Below are positions 18,182 to 24,441 of a DNA stretch of 28,252 nt, piece after piece. The first letter of the stretch is position 1, and every line of letters begins with the position of its first letter. A program made the translations under genes and the position numbers. Source of the stretch: a virus. The notes beneath the pieces are model-generated. The model worked only from the letters and a program-made list of their open reading frames with translations, was not told the origin of the DNA and did no database searches. The stretch covers positions 1 through 28,252 of the IMG/VR virus record IMGVR_UViG_3300010354_000462; one strand, written 5' to 3'.

Positions 18182-18562
18182 TCAGGCAAGACGGACGACG
18201 CGAACGGTCGACGGATTGGTGATCGTGGAACCAGCGGTGAACGTGATCGTTCCCGAGCTGATTGCGACACCGATGTCGGTGGTAGCGCTCGGGGAGCCAT
18301 CATCAAGACCAGCGGCACCACCGACAATGTCAATGGTGCTCGAATTGTAGGCGATGATGGTGCCGACGCTGGCGGCGGCCGTGTTGTTGGCGCAGACGAA
18401 GAACGCGCACGGATAGGCATCCGTGTCGATCTTGAACGACTGCGTGCCGGACGCGGCGAGCGAGAACTCGAAGTCGTTCGAGTTGGCGGTGTCGGTGCGG
18501 CCAACGGGGTTATTGACGGTGATCGTGGACGTGGGGTTGACGTTGCCAGTGGTGACGGGCAT
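18182..18562 (-). CDS. Small beta-rich protein, possible head decoration protein
   Basis: A 126-aa Thr/Ser/Asn-rich protein without hydrophobic segments, probably all beta (TSTITVNN, SFKIDTDAYPCAFFVC, GTITFTAGSTI). It lies alone between two hairpin terminators, directly after the capsid gene, where many phages keep decoration or head-fibre proteins. There is no T7 counterpart here. The ribosome site is weak (AGAAAG). Role inferred from position and composition only. Confidence 0.75.
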   Translation of the reverse strand: MPVTTGNVNPTSTITVNNPVGRTDTANSNDFEFSLAASGTQSFKIDTDAYPCAFFVCANNTAAASVGTIIAYNSSTIDIVGGAAGLDDGSPSATTDIGVAISSGTITFTAGSTITNPSTVRVVRLA

Positions 18563-18589
18563 GTGTGATTCTTTCTTTGTGAGGAGGAA

Positions 18590-18607
18590 GGGGCCCCGAA
18601 GGGCCCC
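18590..18607 (-). terminator. UUCG-tetraloop terminator after capsid gene
   Basis: On the minus strand a perfect GGGGCCC / GGGCCCC stem closes a TTCG loop with a C-G pair, followed by TTCCTCCTC. It lies ten bases past the capsid stop, the place of T-phi in T7. The T-tract is interrupted, so read-through to tail genes is likely. Confidence 0.8.
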
Positions 18608-18616
18608 GTTCTAGGT

Positions 18617-19672
18617 TCAGTTGGCGCTGAGGATCTCGTACGCGCAGTACGGACGGAGGGCACCGCCACCCATCAGCATCTTCGAGACCATGAAGTCCGA
18701 CTGACGACGGACGTCGCGGAACTTCTCGGTCTGGACGCCCATGAGCTGGAGCACGGCGATCGCGCTCTTCTGGAACACGACGCCACCGCTCTTGGTGAAC
18801 GTACCCTGGTACTTCGACGGACCGGTGCTGATCGCGGTGTTCGGCAGGTGATTGCTGCAGTAGACCGGAACGCCCATGACGTCGATCGGGAGCTGGTAGC
18901 CCTGAGTGTCCTGCAGACGCGGACCCGCGGTGCCGCTGTCGGGACGACCCCAGAGCGCGGCAGCGCCGGTGACGTTCGTGGCGGTACCGCTGGCCGAGAA
19001 CGGAAGACCGATCTTACGGAGAGCGTAGTACAGCGGAACGTTGACAATGGCGCAGCGGTCGTTGACCGGCACGTCGTTCTCGTCCATCTCCTGGCAGATC
19101 TTGCCGATCCACTCGACGAGGGCCGCGGCGTTGGCCTCGGTACCCCAGTCAGCGTGGTTGAAATCGGTCGTACCAGTGGTGACGCCACCGTAGAGCAGCG
19201 TGTTACCGCCAACGGGGAAGCTGTTGGTGCCGCTGTCGGTGGTGGTGCGGGCAGCGTTGATCAGGAGGGCCGCGATCTTGCGGTCCATCTGGCGAGCGAG
19301 CTCGCGACCCGTCTCCGAGGCAAGCTCGTTGCGGATATCGAAGTGCGTCATCGCGGTATCGATGTCATCGACCTCGAAGTGAGCGACCAGCGGACGGTCG
19401 TCAAGGCTGATCGAGTATTCCTTGGTCTCGACATCGAGGCCGAGGAGCTCGGTACCGGCCTCATGGTACTCCGAGCCGATCTTCCAAGTCGCGGGGAACT
19501 TCATGGTAGTGCCGCTGGTCATCGACTTGTAGTTGACCTTATCCAGGAACTGGTTGTACTCCTGGAAAGCGGTGAGGACTTCGCCGCCGTAGACGGGAAG
19601 CCACATGTCGGACGGGGTCGGGGAGGCGTTGGCGAGGTTCTGGCCAAAGCGAATCAGGTTGGTGTTTGCCAT
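18617..19672 (-). CDS. Major capsid protein, T7 gp10-like
   Basis: Main shell protein of the icosahedral head, expected HK97 fold. Length 351 aa, near T7 gp10A (345). The N-terminal region GGEVLTAFQEYNQF..VNYKSMTSGTTMKFPATW parallels T7 GEVLSEFKDKSIF..VTNRSLRNGKSAQFPVIG, followed by DDRPLVAHFEVDDID (capsid beta-hinge region), QMDRKIAALLI and NDRCAIVNVPLYYAL. It has its own candidate promoter upstream and a tetraloop terminator downstream, as expected for the most abundant product. I see no slippery frameshift extension like T7 gp10B. Confidence 0.94.
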   Translation of the reverse strand: MANTNLIRFGQNLANASPTPSDMWLPVYGGEVLTAFQEYNQFLDKVNYKSMTSGTTMKFPATWKIGSEYHEAGTELLGLDVETKEYSISLDDRPLVAHFEVDDIDTAMTHFDIRNELASETGRELARQMDRKIAALLINAARTTTDSGTNSFPVGGNTLLYGGVTTGTTDFNHADWGTEANAAALVEWIGKICQEMDENDVPVNDRCAIVNVPLYYALRKIGLPFSASGTATNVTGAAALWGRPDSGTAGPRLQDTQGYQLPIDVMGVPVYCSNHLPNTAISTGPSKYQGTFTKSGGVVFQKSAIAVLQLMGVQTEKFRDVRRQSDFMVSKMLMGGGALRPYCAYEILSAN

Positions 19673-19861
19673 TGCTTTCTATCTCTTGCTAGTTCATTGT
19701 GACGGTTACCTCTGCTTTGATTGTCGTCACTAGGATTGTCCAGCAACACGCTGGGTCCGGACGGTCTCTGCTTCGGAAAGGCCGAGTGGGGGTGCGATAC
19801 CCACATACTCGCTGTGCGAGATCTTCGTTAGATCATCGGCCGACGCGACTCATCGCGTCAA
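19673..19861 (-). other. Leader region of capsid gene
   Basis: A 189-base non-coding stretch. On the minus strand it holds, in order: a 7-bp hairpin right after the dockerin gene stop (19842-19859, loop of four, no T-run, perhaps a weak terminator or processing site), a short CTCGC/GCGAG stem, a GTGGG/CCCAC stem, the promoter-like motif at 19717-19730, and a 6-bp inverted repeat CGTCAC/GTGACG (19725-19730 with 19699-19704) that includes part of that motif. The ribosome site of the capsid gene is weak and A-rich (AGAAAG). Confidence 0.6.
19717..19730 (-). promoter_or_regulatory. Candidate phage RNA polymerase promoter, copy 2 (capsid)
   Basis: Minus strand reads GTGACGACAATCAA, 44 bases upstream of the capsid ATG in non-coding DNA. 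This is the only copy outside coding sequence, so codon similarity cannot explain it. In T7 the capsid gene also has a strong promoter of its own just upstream. Confidence 0.55.
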
Positions 19862-20476
19862 TTAGTTACAGGGTCCCCACGAACCGAGGATCTCGGCAAG
19901 CAGGGTGTTGGACGCAGGGGTCCATTCGGCGAGTGCCATGGTCAGATCAGCGGAGTCGATGAACGAATCCTTGTTCAGATCGCATGAGCACAGGGAGACC
20001 GTGGTATTGACCAGATCTCCGGTGACATCGGTTCCACCGACGTTTGAGCCATACACGACGGTCTCACCCGGATAGTCGACCGTGAGGTCGGGAATCAGGA
20101 CAAGATCGGTGACGGTCGAGTCGTTGATCACCGCGTATCGGAACGTGGTGAGCTTGACGGACTGGGACACGATCATCGGGATACCGAGTTGACCGAGCCA
20201 CCAGTACATTCCAGTGCCATCGGCAGGAGGAACGGTCTCGTTGATGCCGGTGTATTCTCCCTGAGGACCGGTGGGAACACCAGACCACAGTGCTGGGATA
20301 GCTCCGCTATTGTCGACTCCAACGAAGTGGAGAGCGGAGGGATCCCATCCGAACACGACATCTGCAGCGACGATGCGCTGCGACGTGCCCGGTTCGACGG
20401 TGGCCATGAGGGCCACATCGACGTACTCGGTGGTGATGGAGGTGGGGATCAGCACAAGGGAGATCAGGGCGTTCAA
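19862..20476 (-). CDS. Cohesin-like / dockerin-like protein, planctomycete style
   Basis: A 204-aa protein read from TTG 20476, which overlaps the previous stop (TTGA) behind a GAGGTGAAGG ribosome site. Residues 5-125 look like a cohesin-type beta sandwich: EYVDVALMATVEPG, IVAADVVFGWDPSALHFVGVDNSG, then TVTDLVLIPD. Residues 166-177 form a calcium loop with D166, N168, D170, D174 and D177 at the five ligand positions, followed by the helix ADLTMALAEW and a second, degenerate half ending AEILGSWGPC. This is the dockerin type I pattern common in planctomycete secreted proteins. Cys163, 165 and 203 could form a disulphide. No clear signal peptide is seen. Between scaffold and capsid, a virion or envelope-facing role is plausible; the partner is unknown. 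Confidence 0.8.
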   Translation of the reverse strand: MNALISLVLIPTSITTEYVDVALMATVEPGTSQRIVAADVVFGWDPSALHFVGVDNSGAIPALWSGVPTGPQGEYTGINETVPPADGTGMYWWLGQLGIPMIVSQSVKLTTFRYAVINDSTVTDLVLIPDLTVDYPGETVVYGSNVGGTDVTGDLVNTTVSLCSCDLNKDSFIDSADLTMALAEWTPASNTLLAEILGSWGPCN

Positions 20477-20976
20477 GCCTTCACCTCGGCCTTGATGCTG
20501 GCACCGACCTCGACACCCTTGTTGTAGCTGTCGCGCTTTTCCTTGGCGACACGGGCGTCCTCGCCCGGGCGCTTCAGGAACAGACCGCCGAGAAGCGACA
20601 GCCCCGACAGCAGGATGGCACCACCGGGAAGACCGGCAGCCTCCTTGCCAACGGTCTCGAGTCCGATGTCGGTCATCTGCTTGATGACTGCGTAACGCTC
20701 GTTGGCGTCGTCGATGGCGGACTCGAACTTGCGGGTGTTGTTGTTGACGTAGGCGATCCAATCCTCCCACACCATGTCGACGGAATCAAGCGAGACCTTC
20801 TCGTCCTGCGGGATGTCCACCGCGGTCTTGACCGCAGGAGGGACACTCACGGTGATGAACGACGCAAGGTTGCAACCCTGCAGGGTCATCATGCCGAGGA
20901 AGGCGACGATGAGGAGAAGGACGACGAACAGAACGTTGGCCGAGTCCTTCAGGTAGTTCTTGATTGCTTCAACCAT
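20473..20976 (-). CDS. Putative membrane lipoprotein between scaffold and capsid genes
   Basis: A 167-aa protein without a T7 counterpart. Residues about 14-34 form a hydrophobic segment ending in the lipobox-like L32-Q33-G34-C35, so it may be a lipoprotein or an N-terminally anchored membrane protein. A second hydrophobic stretch (about 112-134, AAGLPGGAILLSGLSLLGGLFL) is followed by a basic/acidic tail. The middle is polar and probably helical. ATG 20976 is preferred because it overlaps the scaffold stop by eight bases and gives the hydrophobic start. The stop overlaps the next gene by TTGA. Possible jobs are a spanin/holin-type lysis factor, an envelope protein acting on superinfection, or a partner of the dockerin-like protein. 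None is proven. Confidence 0.75.
   Translation of the reverse strand: MVEAIKNYLKDSANVLFVVLLLIVAFLGMMTLQGCNLASFITVSVPPAVKTAVDIPQDEKVSLDSVDMVWEDWIAYVNNNTRKFESAIDDANERYAVIKQMTDIGLETVGKEAAGLPGGAILLSGLSLLGGLFLKRPGEDARVAKEKRDSYNKGVEVGASIKAEVKA
20474..20486 (-). promoter_or_regulatory. Ribosome binding site deciding a TTG start (cohesin/dockerin gene)
   Basis: On the minus strand GAGGTG is followed by AAGGC and TTG, and TTG shares bases with the TGA of the lipoprotein gene. The next in-frame ATG is M24, which would remove the first beta strand of the cohesin-like part. Confidence 0.6.
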
Positions 20977-21736
20977 TCTTGGAGTGTCCCGTGATGCGAA
21001 CCCGTTCCTGAACGAGGTTCTGGTATTCGGAGTCGAACTTGTACCGAGGGTCGCGCATGGCTGCGACCATCTCCTTGCTCGAGGCAAACGGCTTGATGCC
21101 GACCGGAACACCGGACGACCCGACGACGCGGGTCTTGGGTTCGGTGTTGGTGGCATCGCGGCGGGCCTTGATGCCAAGCAGGACATTCTGCCAACCAGGT
21201 TGCTTGAGGGCGCTGTTGACGGCCTCACGCTCGGCGTCGGGCAGGTTGTCGGTGGCCCACTGGATGACGCTCTTCAGCTCATCGGGACCACCGACAACAC
21301 CCGCTGCCTCGGTCGCTAGCTGTCGCTGCTTCGCACGGATGCCGTCGACGTAGGTATCAAGGATCTGGTCGGGGATGCCGAACTTCGACTTGATGGTCGC
21401 ACGGGTCTCCTGCGAGACGTTGCCGGTGTTGCTGATCTCGACTCCCCACTTGTTCCATTCATCCTCGCTGGGCTGAACGGGCTTGTCGGGAATCTTCAGG
21501 TCCGGCACAGAAACGTCCGCATCGGGACGTCGGTCCTGAGTTACTGGCTCAGGAGGGGTAGTCTGCTTGCCTGCCTGCTGAAGACGGGTGATCTCCGCAC
21601 GCATGTCCTTCCACGACTTGATGAACTTCTCGGGATCACCGTTGTACTGCGGAGGGAGGTTGCTGGGATTGCTGCGTGCGAACGTCTCGACGTTCTTCAG
21701 CTCATTGTCCACTTCGGGGGTTTCGTTTTCGCTCAT
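20969..21736 (-). CDS. Capsid assembly scaffolding protein, T7 gp9-like
   Basis: Internal scaffold that directs procapsid assembly and leaves before DNA packaging. Length 255 aa against 307 in T7. It is acidic and Pro/Gln-rich in the middle with little hydrophobic core, as scaffolds are. The C-terminal segment SSKEMVAAMRDPRYKFDSEYQNLVQERV is the typical capsid-binding end of this family (MRDPRYK.D..F). It sits between portal and capsid as in T7, but two extra genes separate it from the capsid here. Confidence 0.9.
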   Translation of the reverse strand: MSENETPEVDNELKNVETFARSNPSNLPPQYNGDPEKFIKSWKDMRAEITRLQQAGKQTTPPEPVTQDRRPDADVSVPDLKIPDKPVQPSEDEWNKWGVEISNTGNVSQETRATIKSKFGIPDQILDTYVDGIRAKQRQLATEAAGVVGGPDELKSVIQWATDNLPDAEREAVNSALKQPGWQNVLLGIKARRDATNTEPKTRVVGSSGVPVGIKPFASSKEMVAAMRDPRYKFDSEYQNLVQERVRITGHSKNG

Positions 21737-23286
21737 TGTGCATTACCTTGGATTGCAGCCTCGGCTCCCATCTCTGCCATGGAGCCCATGCTGCTGATCA
21801 TCTGCTCGGAAGCCATTGCCTGAATGGACTGCTGAGCCTGCTGCTGCTGCTCCTGCTGGAGCTGCTGCGGAGTCTTGACGAGGCCGACCGGCTCGAGGCC
21901 GAACGACGACGTCCACTTGATTGCCCATCCATACCAGTCGATGAACGGCTGGACGGCTTGGGTCTGACCAACGACAGCCGCCCACTGGGACAGCTGGCTG
22001 TTGGTGACTTCACGGTTGAGTGCCTCGAGACCCGTGCGGACCTTGAGGTTAAGGGGACCAGAGCCCTCGATGAGCTTGATGATCTCCTTGGGGACCAGCT
22101 TGTCGCGTCCCATCAGGACAAGGACACGCTTGACGATCGGGATCTGGATGTCGCGGGCGAGGCCGCTGAAGATACCGCCGAGGGTCTGGTCGAGTTCCTG
22201 AGCGACTTCCCGGATCTCGGTAGCCGTGACGCGGTCGCCAGTGCGCTGGACCGAGGACTGCAGCAGGAACGTGCGTCCCAGTTGCTGGGTCAGGTCGGCC
22301 CTGAGCGAAGCCATGGGACCGAGATCGATCTGCTTGAGCAGCTGGATCGGGAAGACGTCGACCTGACGGGCGGGAACGAAGTCACCGTTCTCGGTGTCCT
22401 GCAGGTCAGCCGCCTCGGTGATGCCGGTCGGATCGACTCCGATTCGGAACTCCGAGTTGGCGACAGCCGCCTCGACAAGGGCCTTGGTGATCGTCTCGAG
22501 GGTGCGGATGTCTCCGATGTGCTCCTCGACCAGCGAGCGACCGTAGTCCTCACCGGCAACACGGGACCACACCTGGGGGACGTAGGGACAGACCTCGTAG
22601 GAACCGCTGTCAACCATTACGCCGCAGTATTCCTTCTCGACTTCCCACTTCTTGGTGTCCTCATCCCACTCGATCTCGGTGTAGAAGGGCTTGTGGTCCG
22701 CGGTGGGACCGGTGCCTTCGTACTCCTCCTCGAGGTCGACTTCCTTCGGCCAATCCTCGGGGACGGCATCGGGATCGACCCACTCGCGCAGGATGATGCG
22801 CTTGACGCGACCATCGGGGTAGCGCTGGACGACATACTGGTCGATGCGGTGGACTCGGAACGAGTACTCATCGACGATCTCGAACAGGGCGTCGCCACAG
22901 ACGATCAGGTGCTGGAACAGGACGAACAGCTCCTGACGGAGGTTCGTCGAGCTCAGCTTGTCCATGATCTTGCGGTCAAGGCGGCTGAGCTGTGCCATCG
23001 TCTCGGTAGGATCGACGCCCTGAGGGACGAAGGCCTGATCGAGTTCGAAGTTGAAGAACGGAGCTTGGTTGAGCGGATAGATGGCGGAGACCATCCGCGA
23101 TGCCAGAGCCATCACGCCACGGGCGGGAAGACTGCTGAAGACATCGGGAAGCTCCATCGTCTCGGTGAAGCCGTCCTCGGGATAGAGGCCGGGCACGGTG
23201 AGACGGGCACAGTCCTGCGCCCTAGACAGCTTGTTGCTGCGGCGGCTGTCGAGCCGCTCGAATTCAGTCTGGATCTCACCCTTCAT
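21733..23286 (-). CDS. Portal (head-tail connector) protein, T7 gp8-like
   Basis: Forms the dodecameric ring at the capsid vertex through which DNA is packaged and to which the tail attaches. Length 517 aa against 536 in T7 gp8. Matching blocks include SRAQDCARLTVPGLYPED (T7 TRAQNCAQYTIPSLFPKD), ARGVMALASRMVSAIYPLN, GDALFEI, YVVQR, CPYVPQVWSRVAGEDYGRS, EHIGDIRTLE, PTGITEAADL, QSSVQRTGDRVTATEIREVA and TLGGIFS. The C-terminus is Gln-rich, as in T7. The start overlaps the upstream stop by ATGA and the stop overlaps the scaffold start by ATGA. Confidence 0.95.
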   Translation of the reverse strand: MKGEIQTEFERLDSRRSNKLSRAQDCARLTVPGLYPEDGFTETMELPDVFSSLPARGVMALASRMVSAIYPLNQAPFFNFELDQAFVPQGVDPTETMAQLSRLDRKIMDKLSSTNLRQELFVLFQHLIVCGDALFEIVDEYSFRVHRIDQYVVQRYPDGRVKRIILREWVDPDAVPEDWPKEVDLEEEYEGTGPTADHKPFYTEIEWDEDTKKWEVEKEYCGVMVDSGSYEVCPYVPQVWSRVAGEDYGRSLVEEHIGDIRTLETITKALVEAAVANSEFRIGVDPTGITEAADLQDTENGDFVPARQVDVFPIQLLKQIDLGPMASLRADLTQQLGRTFLLQSSVQRTGDRVTATEIREVAQELDQTLGGIFSGLARDIQIPIVKRVLVLMGRDKLVPKEIIKLIEGSGPLNLKVRTGLEALNREVTNSQLSQWAAVVGQTQAVQPFIDWYGWAIKWTSSFGLEPVGLVKTPQQLQQEQQQQAQQSIQAMASEQMISSMGSMAEMGAEAAIQGNAQ

Positions 23287-23711
23287 GCGATACCTCGGAA
23301 TCGACGCCTCAGATCACGGTTGGGATCTGATCGCTGGGTTGGGGCTGGAATGTAAGGCACCTTGGTGGATGCCAGAGGATCGGCCAGCTGCTGCTGGGCG
23401 TTGAGACCGATGCCAAGATTGGGTGCCGAGAACCAGCTTAGGTCCTGACCGACATACTTCATCTGGTTGGGATTGAACGACGGATCGAACTTCTGCGGGA
23501 TGTACAGACCGGTGGAGTTCATCGGAGTCCAATCGGCCGTGTCGAACGATCCACGCTCACCGCTCAGGTTGTTCCGTGCGATGGTTTCGTATGCGCCGAC
23601 ACGCTCGATGAACTGACGACGCTCGCCTTCGAAGCGAACGCGTTCGGCCTCGAGCTCCGACTCGGTCTTGATCTGGGCCTCACTTGGGCCCCGGGGTACG
23701 CTCGGACCCAT
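23283..23711 (-). CDS. Unknown 142-aa protein directly upstream of portal
   Basis: A 142-aa protein, not recognised. The N-terminal third is charged and probably helical (SELEAERVRFEGERRQFIERV, residues about 18-39); the rest is rich in Pro, Asn and Gln without clear domains. It occupies roughly the position of T7 gene 7.3 (a virion/tail-assembly protein), but I see no sequence match. ATG 23711 has AAAGG ten bases upstream and a candidate promoter further up. Its stop overlaps the portal start by ATGA, so it is likely made with head proteins. Confidence 0.8.
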   Translation of the reverse strand: MGPSVPRGPSEAQIKTESELEAERVRFEGERRQFIERVGAYETIARNNLSGERGSFDTADWTPMNSTGLYIPQKFDPSFNPNQMKYVGQDLSWFSAPNLGIGLNAQQQLADPLASTKVPYIPAPTQRSDPNRDLRRRFRGIA

Positions 23712-23874
23712 GCTTGGTCTGCCTTTCTAGAAGTGACTTGATAGTCGTCACGACGCTGTACTGACCTGACCGGAAGTCAATCTCCCGGAGTTCAATGCCG
23801 CGTGTGTCGAGTACCGGAGGAAAGCTGGACTCCAGCCATTCAACCAGTTCGGGTGTGATGTTTGGTTTGTTCAT
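23680..23874 (-). CDS. Conserved 64-aa phage protein upstream of portal cluster
   Basis: A 64-aa protein beginning MNKPNITPELVEWLESSFPP. The pattern (T/S)PELxEWLExxFP, then ELREIDFRSGQYSVV, resembles small proteins I know from marine T7-like phages, where similar short genes sit just before the portal. Its function is unknown. ATG 23874 overlaps the preceding stop by ATGA, which argues against the longer upstream readings. The 3' end overlaps the next gene by 32 bases and includes a promoter-like motif at 23738-23751 (coding VVTTI). Confidence 0.75.
   Translation of the reverse strand: MNKPNITPELVEWLESSFPPVLDTRGIELREIDFRSGQYSVVTTIKSLLERQTKHGSERTPGPK
23738..23751 (-). promoter_or_regulatory. 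Candidate phage RNA polymerase promoter, copy 1 (portal operon)
   Basis: Minus strand reads GTGACGACTATCAA, 26 bases upstream of ATG 23711. The same 14-mer, allowing one T/A difference, lies upstream of the capsid gene and of the 284-aa gene. It resembles the SP6 core GTGACACTATAGAA and the CGACT..CTAT part of the T7 promoter. It also codes VTTI here, so protein similarity could explain part of the match. Confidence 0.45.
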
Positions 23875-24317
23875 TTGGATTGCCTGCAGTGCTCGCATGA
23901 GCGCAGGAGACGGTGCAGTTCGACTGGATTGCTGGTACGCACGGGAAGACCCATTGCGCACAGCAAGGTCGACACAACACCGACACAGGTGGTTCTTTTT
24001 GGGGTGACAGGCAACAGCATCATGAACTCGGTCGCCACCATCCATGGGGTCGAACTGACCCTATGGCCCTCACCCAACAACGACACCAGCTTTGGGTCGT
24101 GGTCGGGAGGGTCGATGATGAAGGACGAGCGGATGTGTTTTGAAACGACACGTTCGGCAATATCGGCCGATCGCCATGACGACGTCTCACCGCGAGGTAC
24201 GGTCAGGTAGTAGTCGCCGTAGCGAAGACCAACATGAACGGCGGGAAAACACCTTATGGCTCCCGATAGTACACTAAGGGTATCCCTTAGGTCCATGAAG
24301 TCTACCCTTACTAGCAT
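23871..24317 (-). CDS. Unknown 148-aa protein, possible permuted NlpC/P60-type peptidase or amidase
   Basis: I do not recognise this protein firmly. It starts at ATG 24317, seven bases after GGAGAG. Two segments suggest a circularly permuted papain-like fold (LRAT, YiiX and permuted NlpC/P60 relatives), in which His precedes Cys: AVHVGLRYGDYYLTV with H28, and TTCVGVVSTLLCAMGLP with C111 at the start of a predicted helix, followed by NPVELHRLL. In such enzymes the Cys begins a hydrophobic helix and the His begins a strand, as here. If real, it could cut peptidoglycan or act in lysis or entry; no other lysin is obvious in the window. A second Cys pair, C141 and C144, lies at the C-terminus. The stop overlaps the next start by ATGA. 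A structural or unknown role is equally open. Confidence 0.5.
   Translation of the reverse strand: MLVRVDFMDLRDTLSVLSGAIRCFPAVHVGLRYGDYYLTVPRGETSSWRSADIAERVVSKHIRSSFIIDPPDHDPKLVSLLGEGHRVSSTPWMVATEFMMLLPVTPKRTTCVGVVSTLLCAMGLPVRTSNPVELHRLLRSCEHCRQSK
24274..24290 (-). promoter_or_regulatory. Small palindrome just inside the 148-aa gene
   Basis: CTAAGGG (24274-24280) and CCCTTAG (24284-24290) form a perfect 7-bp stem with a TAT loop, 27-43 bases after the start codon. It is the third stem-loop in 130 bases around this gene start, so it may belong to the same RNA control or processing region. It is also coding sequence, so chance is possible. Confidence 0.3.
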
Positions 24318-24318
24318 A

Positions 24319-24374
24319 CTTATACTCTCCTTTACTCTATCCTCTATGTAGTAGAGAATAAGTAAGAGTATAAG
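24319..24374 (-). promoter_or_regulatory. Inverted repeat overlapping the ribosome site of the 148-aa gene
   Basis: Arms 24319-24328 and 24365-24374 are perfect 10-bp inverted copies (CTTATACTCT / AGAGTATAAG). In mRNA the start-proximal arm holds part of the ribosome site AAAGGAGAG (24325-24333) and the spacer before ATG 24317, so pairing could hide it. The distal arm shares 24371-24374 with the preceding terminator-like hairpin, so the two stems compete at their edge. Control of translation is an inference. Confidence 0.45.
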
Positions 24375-24404
24375 GGCGTATAGGGGATACCTATACGCCC
24401 TTAA
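24371..24404 (-). terminator. 14-bp perfect hairpin after the fibre gene, probable terminator
   Basis: Arms 24371-24384 and 24390-24403 are perfect inverted copies (TAAGGGCGTATAGG on plus) around a five-base loop. It begins about 40 bases past the fibre stop on the minus strand and is followed by a T-rich but broken tract (TACTCTTACTTATTCTCT). The position fits a terminator. The lack of a pure T-run leaves RNase III processing or an mRNA-stabilising hairpin as alternatives. Confidence 0.6.
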
Positions 24405-24441
24405 GTACGTTCTATAGGCTCCACCATAAAGGAGGGGGTAA

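Noticed and set aside
18617-18650. Possible frameshift extension of the capsid protein as in T7 gp10B
   Set aside because: No slippery run near the stop, and a terminator hairpin follows ten bases later.
20476-20770. Longer reading of the dockerin-like gene extending upstream of TTG 20476
   Set aside because: The extra residues are Arg/Gln/His-rich, lie inside the lipoprotein gene in another frame and show no conserved pattern.
21676-23355. 559-codon open frame on the plus strand opposite the portal gene
   Set aside because: It is fully antisense to a clear gp8 homologue, has low-complexity composition (Asp, Leu, Gly, Arg) and no domain or ribosome site; biased third positions of the portal gene keep the frame open.
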